A stretch of DNA of 64,000 bases from Maylandia zebra. Taxonomy: Eukaryota > Chordata > Actinopteri > Cichliformes > Cichlidae. The translations under genes were made by a program, and so were the position numbers. Under the pieces are notes generated by a model that saw only the letters and a program-made list of their open reading frames with translations, was not told where the DNA came from and made no database searches. Shown here piece after piece: positions 23,749 to 34,939 of the stretch (position 1 is the first letter of the stretch; each line of letters begins with the position of its first letter). The DNA lies in NCBI RefSeq assembly GCF_041146795.1, contig NC_135173.1:57774865-57838864 (forward strand), given 5' to 3'.

Positions 23749-24303
23749 AATAAAAATGTGTGAGGACTGTACGCCTGTCTGAGACTGGATCGAGTCACTC
23801 TGGGATTAACGGCTGGATAAATCTACTGTGACTTACACTGAAAGAGATAAAACTGCCTAGCTGTTCATATTTTAGCAGAAAAAAACAACAACAACAAAAA
23901 CCCCAAATTGTATTTCTGTCTTGTATTTTGTGCTACTCTTTGTATTGGTATAAGTAAGGACTTTCATAGATTATATTGTATGTGTTTATTTAGCCCCATT
24001 TGATCAGTCCTACTACGTGGCTATAGACTGTTGAGCACAAAATCACACACAATTCCAAGTTTGAATGTTTTTTGCTCACAGTAACTTGCTTTTACTGTCT
24101 CTGAAGTTTTAAGTCCATTCTACTTTTACACGATAAACAAAAACATGTAAAGATGTAGCAAACAATGTTTTTAGCAGTTTGTGGTAATAAGTGACCTTAT
24201 GTGTTAAAGTCTGTTAATTGAAGACAGAATAGACATTTTGACTAAGCATGTTTAATGCAAAATGATGTGTTTTTAACAGTGGTTTGTGGTACATTTTTAA
24301 TAT

Positions 24304-24309
24304 AATAAA
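24304..24309 (+). promoter_or_regulatory. ocln: Candidate ocln polyadenylation signal
   Basis: AATAAA lies about 555 bp after the ocln stop codon, followed by a T-rich stretch. The 23749-24585 interval otherwise looks like 3' UTR and plain intergenic DNA. Confidence 0.45.
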
Positions 24310-24891
24310 ATCATTTTTTCCTTCCAATTCAGTGTCCTTTCCAGCTGACAGTTTTTTAACTGATGTATAATTGAAACAAGCGTAACATTCAAAGTGGTTG
24401 ATTTACCTGCAGGGAGCTATCAGCTAATTTGGCCTGTCACAGATACCTTACATAAACATATGTTACCTTACATTTGCCAATAAATATGTTTTGCATAATA
24501 AACAAAGCATAATATAAATAATGCTTAGTGCTGTTAGAAAATTGTAACATCACACAACCTATAGTGTGTCTCCAATTCTAATCTACAGGGTGGGCCATTT
24601 ATATGGATACACCGTAATAAAATGGGAATGGTTGGTGATATTAAAGTCCTGTTTGTGGCACATTAGTATATGTGAGGGCCAAACTCCTCAAGATGGGTGG
24701 TGACCATGGTGGCCATTTAGAAGTCAGCCATCTTGGATACAACTTTTGTTTTTTCAATAGGAAGAGGGCCATGTGACACATCAAACTTATTGGTAATGTC
24801 ACAAGAAAAACAATGGTGTGCTTGGTTTCAACATAACTTTATTCTTTCATGAGTTATTTACAAGTTTCTTTGTGTTCACAGCCATTGACAT

Positions 24892-25638
24892 GTCGAAGAG
24901 GTTAACACGTGAGGAGCGGATCGAAATTGTGTTAATATCTGGTGAACACAGTAACCGGGTCATTGCAGCAGATTTCAATGCAAGACACCCTACGAGACCA
25001 CCCATCTCCCATGCTACAGTTAGCAAACTGCTTGCTAAGTTTCGTGAAACTGGTTCAGTGTTGGATTTGCCAAAATGTGGACGCAAGAAAACTGTCACTA
25101 ATGAAGAAACATCAGTGGCTGTCCTAGCTTCATTCAGCAAGAGCCCACAGCGTAGCACTCACCGCATGTCACTGGAGAGTGGCATAAGTTGAACATATTA
25201 GCAAAGATGGTGGGTCCATTCTTCATCAATGGAAACCTCAAGGCCACTTGATATTTGAAATTGCTACATGATGATGTGTTTCCCTCTTTATGCACTGAAG
25301 CTGGCACGTTCTCTCAGTTTTTCCAGCAAGATAGTGCACCACCACATTATGGGTGCCAGGTCCGAGCATTCCTAGATGAACAGTTTCCTGGAAAGTGGAT
25401 TGGTCGCCGTGGGCCGGTTGAATGGCCCCCAAGGTCTCCCAATCTGACCCCCTTAGACTTTTATCTTTGGGGTCATCTGAAGGCAATTGTCTATGGTGTG
25501 AAGATACGAGATGTGCAGCGCCTAAAACTATGGATACTGGATGCCTGTGCTGGGATTTCTCCTGCGGTGTTGCTATCAGTGTGTGAAGAGTGGGAGAAGA
25601 GGGTTGCATTGACAATCCAACACAATGGGCAGCATTGA
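24892..25638 (+). pseudogene. Broken mariner-type transposase
   Basis: The N-terminal helix-turn-helix part starts MSKRLTREERIEIVLISGEH and runs about 100 residues to a stop near 25192. The C-terminal part (frame 25255-25638) has QQDSAPPHYG and WPPRSPNLTPLDFYLWGHLK. The second Asp (of QQDSAP) and the final Asp (of TPLDF) have 41 residues between them, which matches the DD41D mariner group. Roughly 90 residues between the two parts, including the first catalytic Asp, are missing. The copy therefore cannot make a working enzyme. Confidence 0.8.
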
Positions 25639-25837
25639 ACACATTTTATAAGTGGTGAGAAACTTGAAATATGAGTAAATAACTCATGAAAGAATAAAGT
25701 TACGTTGAAACCAAGCACACCATTGTTTTTCTTGTGACATTACCAATAAGTTTGATGTGTCACATGGCCCTCTTCCTATTGAAAAAACAAAAGTTGTATC
25801 CAAGATCCAAGATGGCTGACTTCTAAATGGCCACCAC

Positions 25838-26848
25838 CAGAGATGGGCAGTAACGCTGTAATCTGATGACTTTTTTAAAGTAACGAGTAAAGTAAGGGAT
25901 TACTATCGCAAAAACGGTAGATTACCGTTACTTTCCTGTAGGAATGCTGCGTTGCTTAGTTACTAAAACCGTGATTTTTTTTTGCGAGAATGTCTCATGA
26001 CAGTGACGTAAGCGAGTGCGATGTTCGTGACAACAGCTGTGTGCAGATCAACAATGGATAATATATCGAGTACGGGAGAGAGTATGAGCGTGCAGCGTTT
26101 AAAGCGTGGAAGTACTGACCTTACTTACTGAGTTTGATTCCATAAAAAGTGACAAAAACATTAGTGTCCGTTGTGCGTGGGAAGAAAACTTCTTTTTACA
26201 GCGAAAAAAACCCCCTAAACTTCCAAGCAAGCACCGAGTGCGCAACGACGTAATGGGAAATTCACAGAGAAACTCGTGGATTCTTCAACTGACCGCTGCG
26301 GCACACCTGCACCAGGGTAAACCTCCATATACCCCACTCCTGCTTTACAGGTGAAAACAGAGCAAAAGGACTGCTAGTCTTTGACTTTATTTATTTTCTG
26401 CTGTGTTTTACTTGCATCTATTTGAAAAACTGAGTGTAAACACAAAAAATATTTTATTTTATGTGCTGTAATGTGCAGAAAATAGGTTTAAATGTTAAAC
26501 TAATTTATTCAAGTCAGAGAATGGTGCATATAATTTAATATTTACTTGATGCATAAAGTTAAAAGATTAAAAGAGATAAAATTAAAAGTTAAAAAAAAGA
26601 GACTTTTCCATTTGATTACATTTTGTATGATGGATTATGCAGAAAAAGTAGAACTGGGCTGAAAGATCTATCGCTTTATCACCTATTCAGGTTGTAAATC
26701 GTTTTTAAAAAGTAACTAAGTAACTAAGTAATTAAGTAATTAATTAATTTCGAAAATAAGTAATCAGTAAAGTAACGGGATTACTTTTTTGGGAAGTAAT
26801 CAGTAATTAGTTACTGATTACTTTTTTCAAGTAACTTGACCAACACTG
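25838..26848. mobile_element. hAT-like non-autonomous element nested in the mariner-type element
   Basis: The element starts CAGAGATGGGCAGTAACG and ends CCAACACTG. Many GTAACT/AGTTAC motifs crowd both termini. The flanks GCCACCAC (25830-25837) and GTCACCAC (26849-26856) agree at 7 of 8 positions. An 82-codon frame (26106-26354) is not recognisable as a transposase. Confidence 0.65.
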
Positions 26849-27688
26849 GTCACCACCCATCTTGAGGAGTTTGCCCCCTCACATATACTAATGTGCCACA
26901 AACAGGACTTTAATATCACCAACCATTCCCATTTTATTACGGTGTATCCATATAAATGGCTCAACCTGTATATAATGCACCATCTGCAGCACATGAACAC
27001 ATTGCAGCTGAGAAGAATGTTGGATCATTTCATTGGACTTTTTTGTGAAATGTAATGAAATAAAAATGAAACTATAATCCTATCATTACCTGATTTAATT
27101 CGTACATAGATCTGGAATTATTTGAACAGTGACAGTTTTGATTCTGTACTTAACAACAAATATAAACTGAAACGATCCAGATTTTAGCTTTAAGAGGACG
27201 ATCGAGGAGATTGTATTAACTGTTTGTTACAGCCATTTTTATACACAATACCCTAATTTCAAGAGTACAAATTAACTGCAACACTTTTTTAAAAGCCATT
27301 GGTGGACAATTGCAGGGTATTGTTTCGTTATTCTAATCAATTACACAGTTGAACTCCAGAGTGTTTATTCTGGAGTTCAGTTTGCATTTTGAATCCATTT
27401 CTTTTAACACACGACACGAGCTACTGCTGCAAACTTAACAGGCAATCCTTAAACCTAAAACCAAAAAATAGCAAATCATTAGCATAGAACATAGAGAATG
27501 AAGAAAACAACTGATCTTCCAAATTCTGCAGGATCTACAGGATCATTTCCATGGTATAAAAGAATGTTTCTAAACACCCTGAAAAGGAAGGTCAACGTAT
27601 TATAACCTTACTTCTACCCAAAAAGACATTATGGGAGAAAATGTAGAGGGTTAACAACAAGGTACAAATTGTACATGAGCTATTCTAA

Positions 27689-27707
27689 AAAAAAAAAAAA
27701 AAAAAAA
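27689..27707. repeat. Poly(A) tract
   Basis: A run of 19 A residues. The surrounding 26970-27870 interval shows no gene. Confidence 0.8.
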
Positions 27708-27879
27708 GCATACTAAATCATTCAATTTAGTGTGCTTGTTTTTAGTATTCAATAGTACTGTACTGGAATCATTCAATTCCAATTGAGCCCCTGAATGTAA
27801 GGACTGTGTCTAAAAATGACTTCAATTACTCAAGATCTAACATAGTTGTTTTCTTTAACAGCCCAAATTAAAATTACAG

Positions 27880-28000
27880 TACATCTAGAAAGTATTCACA
27901 GTGCTTCACTTGGTCCACAGTTTGTCATGTTACAGCCTTATTCCAAAAATGCATTTTAGTTTTTTTTTATTTTATTTTTTTTTACAAGAATGATCTGAAA
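27880..28000. mobile_element. Solo Tc1-like terminal repeat
   Basis: ACAGTACATCTAGAAAGTAT followed by a TTGTCATGTTACAGCC segment is a typical terminal repeat of teleost Tc1-like elements. No partner end or transposase is seen nearby. Confidence 0.5.
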
Positions 28001-28299
28001 AGAAAACTATGGAGAAGGACTGTGTCACTGTGCTGTCTGAAGGATACCACATTATCTGCCAAAGATTGTGAAGGCAATGTTATGGTATGTGATAACATAC
28101 ACATGCCACAACACTGCATTGACTATACTCTGCTTAGATTCAGCCAAATGCAGCAAAACACATTTGCCAGCACTTTACGGTGCAAATACAATGCAACCCA
28201 AAGCATTACAGTAAGATCAACCTAAGAATTCCTCATGATAAAGAAATGGTATATTCTGCAGTGGCCATGCCAGTCACTTCAACTCAACTGAAAGGGAGC

Positions 28300-28850
28300 A
28301 TGCTTTTCAGAGCACTTTGCTCTCTGACTGCAGGCTTACTTGTTCCTAGAGTATTTAAAAGTAGAATGGGAGGCAGAACCTTCAGTTTCAGGCCCCTCTT
28401 ATGTGGAAACAGTTTCCAGTTTGTATTCAGGAGACAGACACTATCTCTACTTTTAAGATTAGGCTTAAAATTTTCCTTTTTGCTAAAGCATATAGTTAGG
28501 GCTGGACCAGGTGGCCCTGAATCCTCTTTTAGTTACACTTTTGGTGCAGGCTGCTCGGGATTCCCATGATGCATTGAGTATTTACTCTTCAGTCACCTTT
28601 CTCAGTCGCTATGTGTTAAATAGACCTCTCTGCATTGAATCATATGTGTTATTAATCTCTGGCTCTCTACCACAGCATGTCTTTTATCCTGTCTTTTGGT
28701 CGCAGCAGATGGCCGCCCCTCCCTGAGCCTGGTTCTGCTGGAGGTTTCTTCCTGTTAAAGAGAGTTTTCCCTTTCCACTATTGCCAAGTGCTTGCTCACA
28801 CGGGGTCATATGATGCACATAAAGATTTTAAAGCTGCATTAACTCAGCTC
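28300..28850 (+). mobile_element. L2-clade LINE 3' fragment
   Basis: The DNA matches the 3' end of the LINE at 9331-10580: [18 protein letters not shown], then [15 protein letters not shown] in a shifted frame, then the untranslated tail with CTTCCTGTTAAAG. It is frameshifted and truncated at both ends. Confidence 0.75.
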
Positions 28851-29161
28851 TTGAGTGTAGTTTAGCATTTCATTCGATTTTGAACTCACATACTCGATGT
28901 CTTGTGGAAAGAAGTTCTGGTGTGTAATAGCCTACAGCAATAAAAAGATGATTTGCAAAGATAACAAGTAATTAAATTAAGAGAGTGGAATGTCCGGCAT
29001 TTTTTTCTTTCAGCTGTTGGTGAAAGAAAAAGCTAAACTAAAAAGAACTGAATATTAAACTTAAAATTGTTAAGTAACCAGAGGCATGACTGCAAATTAG
29101 AGCTAACATTTCTTTAACTCCCCTGGATATACTTTCTACTAACTTTCTTCCACCAGAACAA

Positions 29162-29167
29162 TTTATT
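29162..29167 (-). promoter_or_regulatory. ankrd34b: Candidate ankrd34b polyadenylation signal
   Basis: AATAAA on the minus strand, about 300 bp after the stop codon of ankrd34b. Function is inferred from position only. Confidence 0.35.
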
Positions 29168-29470
29168 AAAGTCAAAGAAGCAGGTTTTTAGCTGGACTTT
29201 CTGTCATCCGAGTGACCAAAATGTCTAAATATAATTTGAGAGAAGATCTATATTTAAGAACTGCACACTAAAGCTATTTGACAAGACAGCACACCAAAGC
29301 ACAGAAAAATCTATAGTTTATATGTTGTTAAATCCATGAATGTCTGAGGATCCAATAATTTTGCATACACTCTTTGGTTTTCCTCAATTAATATGCACAC
29401 ACCATGGCTCACAGGAGAACAGAATTCACGTCAGAACACGCTTGCACTTTTCTTGCATCCTGGCTAGATT

Positions 29471-31069
29471 TCAAGCTGTGGCCTTGAACTGTTCAGTCTG
29501 CATTGAGTGTCTTCTTAGAAGCATCCGCCTAGTAAGCTCTTTCCGGGGCCCAGGAGGAGCAGAGGGAAAAAATTGCTTTTGGCCAGACTCTTTCTCAGAA
29601 AAACTACTTCCATTGCTGAGGTTACAAACATTAAGGATGGGGGTGTTAGTAAGAGGTGGGAGAGATCTTGGTCTGGCCTGTGAGTTAAGATCCAGCAAGA
29701 AGGCACCAGAACCTCTGCGCTCATATCCAGAAAGGATTCTCTGACTCGTTCCTGACACCAACTCCCTGGAACCCATTGTGCTAGAGGAATGCAAAGGCGC
29801 CAGCCTCTTGCCATCTGTCAGGTCTCTAGCTTTCTGCTCTTCAGGGACATTTTGAATGTTTACAGCTATTTGTGGGTCAGAGTTGTATATGTCTGCACCT
29901 AGCTTGCGTCTTTGAATGACATTATGAAGGCTTGATGAAGCCATGCAAGGTTGCAGTTGTGTTACAAGAATTTTACCAGTGGAAAGCGAGGAGGGGACTG
30001 AATCTGTACCAAGGTTTTCAGAATGCAGATTAGGATGGGAGGCAGAGTGAGATGAAATGAGACCTGGTAGTGGTATCTTTTGTCCAACTTGTTTGGCACT
30101 ATCATTTTTTCCATCTCTTGCTTTTTCATTACTTGCTTCACACCATTTGTAGCTGTCAGAGTTTTGGCTGTTATCCTCATCCAGTCTAGGAACTCTGAAT
30201 GAGAAGTTATCAGTCCGACTTAAATCCTGGGCTTTTTCTGAGACTGAAGCTTCAAGAGGTTGCTGGGTGAGCAGAGATGCTGGGATCTTCAGCCAGGGTT
30301 CAGAATTCAGCCTCAGTAGAGGCTGCTGCAGTCCATTTAGAGGTGCTTGGCAAAGCCCGCGAAATCTTGACGGGGAGCACGGATGGGAGCTTATGCCACA
30401 GATCTGTGCTTCTTTAAAAGAAAAGACTGGTTTTGGAGGGCACAAGGTAGAGGAGGTGCACTGGGGAGATGTGATGAGCTGGATTTCAGATGGAGATGCA
30501 GGAGCTGGTAATGTCATTTTTTCTGCCTGGTCAAGAGGACGAAGGGGAGGCATGCTGAGGTACTGCTTGGTTTGCAGTTTACCACATGGGAATTTGTCAG
30601 TTGTTATGATGATCACCTCCTTTCCCTTGTCTTTGCATGCATCAAGCAACAAGTTCAGCACCTTTAGGTCTCCAGTCATGACTGCGTAAACCAATGCTGA
30701 TGTCCCAGACTGATCCTCCAGACTGATGTCTGCCCCACTGGCCAAAAGCAGAGAGACCACCTCTGGGCCAGCCTGCTCCCGGCAGGCATGCATCAGTGCA
30801 GATCGACCTTCTTTGTCCTGGATGTTGGGGTCTGCTCCCTTCTCTAGAAGAAACTGTATCAGCTTGACTCGACTGGCACTCTGGGCATCAACATGCTGGG
30901 TACGGCAGGCCACCATCAGTGGGGTCTGGCCTTGGCTGTCACTCTCATTGATGTAGGCTCCCCCTTCCAGGAGCAGTCGTGTGAGCCGCAGGCGACGGAG
31001 AAACACTGCTTTTAGTAGTGGATTACCTGAATCTATGGTTACACCAGGATTACAGCCTTCTGCCTCCAT
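29471..31069 (-). CDS. ankrd34b: Ankyrin repeat domain-containing protein 34B, complete single coding exon
   Basis: 532 codons on the minus strand with no interruption. The N-terminus begins MEAEGCNPGVTIDSGNPLLK and carries about four ankyrin repeats to residue 150 (GGAYINESDSQGQTPLMVAC, GADPNIQDKEGRSALMHAC, GADISLEDQSGTSALVYAV). A long Ser/Pro-rich, probably disordered tail follows, ending RRMLLRRHSMQTEQFKATA. Architecture and length agree with the ANKRD34 family, and linkage to rasgrf2 to the right matches the human ANKRD34B-RASGRF2 neighbourhood, which supports the B member. Molecular function is poorly defined; ankyrin repeats imply protein binding. The start is the first ATG after a good acceptor (ttccacag|AAATC, exon base 31117), so the upstream exon is non-coding. 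A 134-codon plus-strand frame is its antisense shadow. Confidence 0.93.
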   Translation of the reverse strand: MEAEGCNPGVTIDSGNPLLKAVFLRRLRLTRLLLEGGAYINESDSQGQTPLMVACRTQHVDAQSASRVKLIQFLLEKGADPNIQDKEGRSALMHACREQAGPEVVSLLLASGADISLEDQSGTSALVYAVMTGDLKVLNLLLDACKDKGKEVIIITTDKFPCGKLQTKQYLSMPPLRPLDQAEKMTLPAPASPSEIQLITSPQCTSSTLCPPKPVFSFKEAQICGISSHPCSPSRFRGLCQAPLNGLQQPLLRLNSEPWLKIPASLLTQQPLEASVSEKAQDLSRTDNFSFRVPRLDEDNSQNSDSYKWCEASNEKARDGKNDSAKQVGQKIPLPGLISSHSASHPNLHSENLGTDSVPSSLSTGKILVTQLQPCMASSSLHNVIQRRKLGADIYNSDPQIAVNIQNVPEEQKARDLTDGKRLAPLHSSSTMGSRELVSGTSQRILSGYERRGSGAFLLDLNSQARPRSLPPLTNTPILNVCNLSNGSSFSEKESGQKQFFPSAPPGPRKELTRRMLLRRHSMQTEQFKATA

Positions 31070-32007
31070 GCTTCTTGGTCACAGATGGTGATTTTGAAGA
31101 TGTAGAAAGACAGATTTCTGTGGAAAATAACAAAACTATTTAAGGTTCTGTAGAAGAAGAGCAGTTGCTTGCCATGATGACGATATCAGCAGGAAACCTG
31201 TCGAAAAACAGTAGCAACCCACACATACAACTCTAGAAATCTTCCTTAATTCTATACCAATATGATTCTTGTTTAGTTACGTCAAGGTGCAAAAGGACAC
31301 AGTTAGAGCTTAGATAAGTGTCATGGTGTGGGTTAAAATTCCAGTCTTCGGGCTGTTGTTAGAAAAGTTGAAAAAAAAGAAAGTGCCAGGTGTCGCATGG
31401 CGACACCTGTCGCATATTATATGTATGTGCTAATGTATTTGTTATCTTTAGTCTTACTTTACAATTTGCTTTTTAATTAATTAACTTTTAATTTAATCTA
31501 CTCTGTTTATAAGTGATAATTTCAAATGAATTGCATATATTACAGTTTCTTTACCAAAGTGTGAAACAAATAGTCAGGAAAAGCAAGAAACTGATAATTG
31601 TCATCTTCATTTTCAGCAGTTCTATGTCTGCAGCACAAGCAGAGCCAGCCTCTTTCTATCCGCCTTTGTGCTGTTTGTCCTTGCCTTTTTCTATCAGGCG
31701 AGAAAAGGCTGCAGTTAACAACGTCTCAGACAGTAACACAACATTTTCTTCAGTTAGTCACAGAAACCAAAACACTACAATGAAAAACATTCCTAGACTG
31801 TTTTTTTGGTAATTCTTCTGCTTTTTGTATGTAAAGTAGCAACAGTGGGTTGTCGTGGTTCGGATTTTTGAGGAAGAGACATACGACTGAAAGTCCATAG
31901 TGAGTCAACACAAATGATTTTATTAAAGCACATATATGTGGTGAAGATGGGCTCTGCAAAACATCTGCCTCGATCTCCTGCCTGACAACAGGTGGGTGTG
32001 ATATTTA

Positions 32008-33611
32008 CAGTGGGGCAAAAAAGTATTTAGTCAGCCACCGATTGTGCAAGTTCCCCCACTTAAAATGATGACAGAGGTCAGTAATTTGCACCAGAGGTAC
32101 ACTTCAACTGTGAGAGACAGAATGTGAAAGAAAAATCCATGAATCCACATGGTAGGATTTGTAAAGAATTTATTCGTAAATCAGGGTGGAAAATAAGTAT
32201 TTGGTCACCTCAAACAAGGAAAATCTCTGGCTCTCACAGACCTGTAACGTCTTCTGTAAGAAGCTTTTCTGTCCCCCACTCGTTACCTGTGTGAATGGCA
32301 CCTGTTTGAACTCATCATCTGTTTAAAAGACACCTGTCCACAGCCTCAAACAGTCAGACTCCAAACTCCGCCATGGCCAAGACCAAAGAGCTTGCGAAGG
32401 ACACCAGGAAAAGTATTGTAGACCTGCACCAGACTGGGAAGAGTGAATCTACAATAGGCAAGCAGCTTGGTGTGAAAAAATCAACTGTGGGAGCAATCAT
32501 CAGAAAATGGAAGACATACAAGACCACTGATAATCTCCCCCGATCTGGGGCTCCACGCAAGATCTCATCCCGTGGGGTCAAAATGATCATGAGAACGGTG
32601 AGCAAAGATCCCAGAACCACACGGGGGGACCTGGTGAATGACCTGCAGAGAGCTGGGACCAAAGTAACAAAGGTCACCATCAGTAACACACTACAACGGC
32701 AGGGAATCAAATCCCGCAGTGCCAGACGTGTTCCGCTGCTGAAGCCAGTGCATGTCCAGGCCCGTCTGAAGTTTGCCAGAGAGCACATGGATGATACAGC
32801 AGAGGATTGGGAGAATGTCATGTGGTCAGATGAAACCAAAGTAGAACTTTTTGGTATAAACTCAACTCGTCGTGTTTGGAGGAAGACGAATACTGAGTTG
32901 CATCCCAAGAACACCATACCTACTGTGAAGCATGGGGGTGGAAACATCATGCTATGGGGCTGTTTTTCTGCCAAGGGGACAGGACGACTGATCCGTGTTA
33001 AGAACAGAATGAATGGGGCCATGTATCGTGAGATTTTAAGCCAAAACCTCCTTCCATCAGTGAGAACTTTGAAGATGAAACGAGGCTGGGTCTTCCAACA
33101 TGACAATGATCCAAAACACACCGCCCGGGCAACAAAGGAGTGGCTCCGTAAGAAGCATTTGAAAGTCCTGGAGTGGCCTAGCCAGTCTCCAGACCTCAAC
33201 CCCATAGAAAATCTGTGGCGGGAGTTGAAAGTCCGTGTTGCTCGGCGACAGCCCCAAAACATCACTGCTCTCGAGAAGATCTGCATGGAGGAATGGGCCA
33301 AAATACCAGCTACTGTGTGTGCAAACCTGGTAAAGACCTATAGTAAACGTTTGACCTCTGTTATTGCCAACAAAGGTTATGTTACAAAGTATTGAGTTGT
33401 ATTTTTGTTATTGACCAAAAACTTATTTTCCACCCTGATTTACGAATAAATTCTTTACAAATCCTACCATGTGGATTCATGGATTTTTTTTTCACATTCT
33501 GTCTCTCACAGTTGAAGTGTACCTCTGGTGCAAATTACTGACCTCTGTCATCATTTTAAGTGGGGGAACTTGCACAATCGGTGGCTGACTAAATACTTTT
33601 TTGCCCCACTG
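32008..33611 (+). mobile_element. Intact Tc1 transposon (DD34E), about 1.6 kb
   Basis: The element starts CAGTGGGGCAAAAAAGTATT at 32008 and ends with the complement at 33611. The inverted terminal repeats are about 200 bp (32008-32207 and 33412-33611) and differ at only a few positions. TA flanks both ends (32006-32007, 33612-33613). It encloses a full transposase frame. The near-identical ends and open frame suggest a young copy. It sits in the putative 5' intron of ankrd34b, in opposite orientation to the gene. Confidence 0.95.
32373..33395 (+). CDS. Tc1-type transposase, full length
   Basis: 340 codons without a stop or frameshift. The N-terminal 110 residues carry paired helix-turn-helix DNA-binding domains with a GRPR-like hinge (RSGAPRK). 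The catalytic triad is visible: first Asp in [12 protein letters not shown], second Asp in [11 protein letters not shown], and Glu in [11 protein letters not shown]. Exactly 34 residues lie between the second Asp and the Glu (DD34E, classic Tc1). The enzyme would cut and paste the element at TA sites. Length is normal for the family. The 315-codon minus-strand frame over it is antisense noise. Confidence 0.95.
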   Translation: MAKTKELAKDTRKSIVDLHQTGKSESTIGKQLGVKKSTVGAIIRKWKTYKTTDNLPRSGAPRKISSRGVKMIMRTVSKDPRTTRGDLVNDLQRAGTKVTKVTISNTLQRQGIKSRSARRVPLLKPVHVQARLKFAREHMDDTAEDWENVMWSDETKVELFGINSTRRVWRKTNTELHPKNTIPTVKHGGGNIMLWGCFSAKGTGRLIRVKNRMNGAMYREILSQNLLPSVRTLKMKRGWVFQHDNDPKHTARATKEWLRKKHLKVLEWPSQSPDLNPIENLWRELKVRVARRQPQNITALEKICMEEWAKIPATVCANLVKTYSKRLTSVIANKGYVTKY

Positions 33612-34142
33612 TATACTTATGATGACCAGTAACTCGCGTCACCGCAGATGAAAAACAACATGCATGTTCAGTAATTCTATGTCAGGAGATAGTCTAAAAC
33701 ATAACAGTTCCTTTCTCAGTTCCTCTACCGCCTCCCAGATGCATCCTGTTATTACACTTTTCTGGACTTGCACAACATTTGCAATCAGTTTACCCAGACA
33801 GACTATGTGTCTGTGTTGTTAACCTAAGTGCATGACCTCCCTCTACGTCATCTGTTACCAGGCAAACTCCAATGCAGCAAGCTGCTGAATGCACACAGGC
33901 AATATGTGAAAGATTATTATGTGCTTATGCTAACACCTGAAATACAGACTTTAACATAACATCACCAGTTTCAATAAATGTGTCAATGAAATGACAATAA
34001 TGATAAATCGCAAATGATGCAACAGTAATAATAAGGATTAGGAATAGTAACATAGATTATGAACGTAAAATAATATTTCATTCCGACAGGGCGTTTATGT
34101 GGGACATACAGATACCTGCTTTACCAGTCATATTAGAGCTGT

Positions 34143-34155
34143 GATGACAGTGAAA

Positions 34156-34245
<90 letters not shown>
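34143..34245. repeat. (CA)n microsatellite with short TA tail
   Basis: An almost unbroken CA run to about 34233, followed by TATATA. Confidence 0.95.
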
Positions 34246-34498
34246 CTCAGGAAAACATTACTGCTGTTGTCTAATTTTTCTGGATTTGAACTACAGAATA
34301 TAGTTATTGCGGTTTTGCATGAGAAAACAGACATCAGCTGTGCTGGGTGGGAATCACAGATGTTGTGCCACTTATGCATATAATGAACCTTACTTCTTGA
34401 TTGCATTACCATTCATATGAGCAGGCAACATGTTTTCATCTTGCAACTGATGTCAGAAGTAAAGTCTGTCTGCTGGCAGCTATTACCCATCAGAAAAA

Positions 34499-34543
34499 CA
34501 CACCACCTACACCATGTTTGACAGATGAGGTGTAGGTGGTGTG
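34499..34543. repeat. Inverted repeat, 15-bp arms and 15-bp loop
   Basis: CACACCACCTACACC (34499-34513) pairs exactly with GGTGTAGGTGGTGTG (34529-34543). Possibly a remnant of a transposon end; no other function is evident. Confidence 0.6.
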
Positions 34544-34939
34544 CATTCAGTTATCCTGTTCCGTATTTGGTCAAAACCTCTTTGCTGGTGCCCAGGTCAA
34601 TCACTTGGTTACTGAACTACAGGGAGTGCAGAATTATTAGATAAGTTGTATTTTTGAGGAATGATTTTATTATTGAACAACAACCATGTTCTCAATGAAC
34701 CCAAAAAACTCATTAATATCAAAGCTGAATGTTTTTGGAAGTAGTTTTTAGTTTGTTTTTAGTTTTAGCTATTTTAGGGGGATATCTGTGTGTGCAGGTG
34801 ACTATTACTGTGCATAATTATTAGGCAACTTAACAAAAAACAAATATATACCCATTTCAATTATTTATTTTTACCAGTGAAACCAATTCCACATTCACAA
34901 ATATACATTTCTGACATTCAAAAACAAAACAAAAACAAA

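Larger units (their letters stand above)
24586..26968 (+). mobile_element. Mariner-type element (DD41D spacing), internally deleted, with nested hAT-like insertion
   Basis: Long inverted terminal repeats begin CAGGGTGGGCCATTTATATG at 24586 and end with the near-complement at 26968. They extend about 280 bp inward, and TA dinucleotides flank both ends (24584-24585, 26969-26970). The right repeat is interrupted at about 25838-26848 by a second transposon. The two transposase pieces inside are described separately. The ends carry only a few mismatches, suggesting moderate age. Confidence 0.85.

Noticed and set aside
29340-29744. 134-codon plus-strand frame
   Set aside because: It lies antisense over the end of ankrd34b and has no family resemblance.
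31388-31408. Small GGTGTCGC/GCGACACC hairpin
   Set aside because: Nine-bp stem with a three-base loop; no associated gene or regulatory context.
32354-33301. 315-codon minus-strand frame
   Set aside because: It is an antisense shadow of the intact Tc1 transposase.
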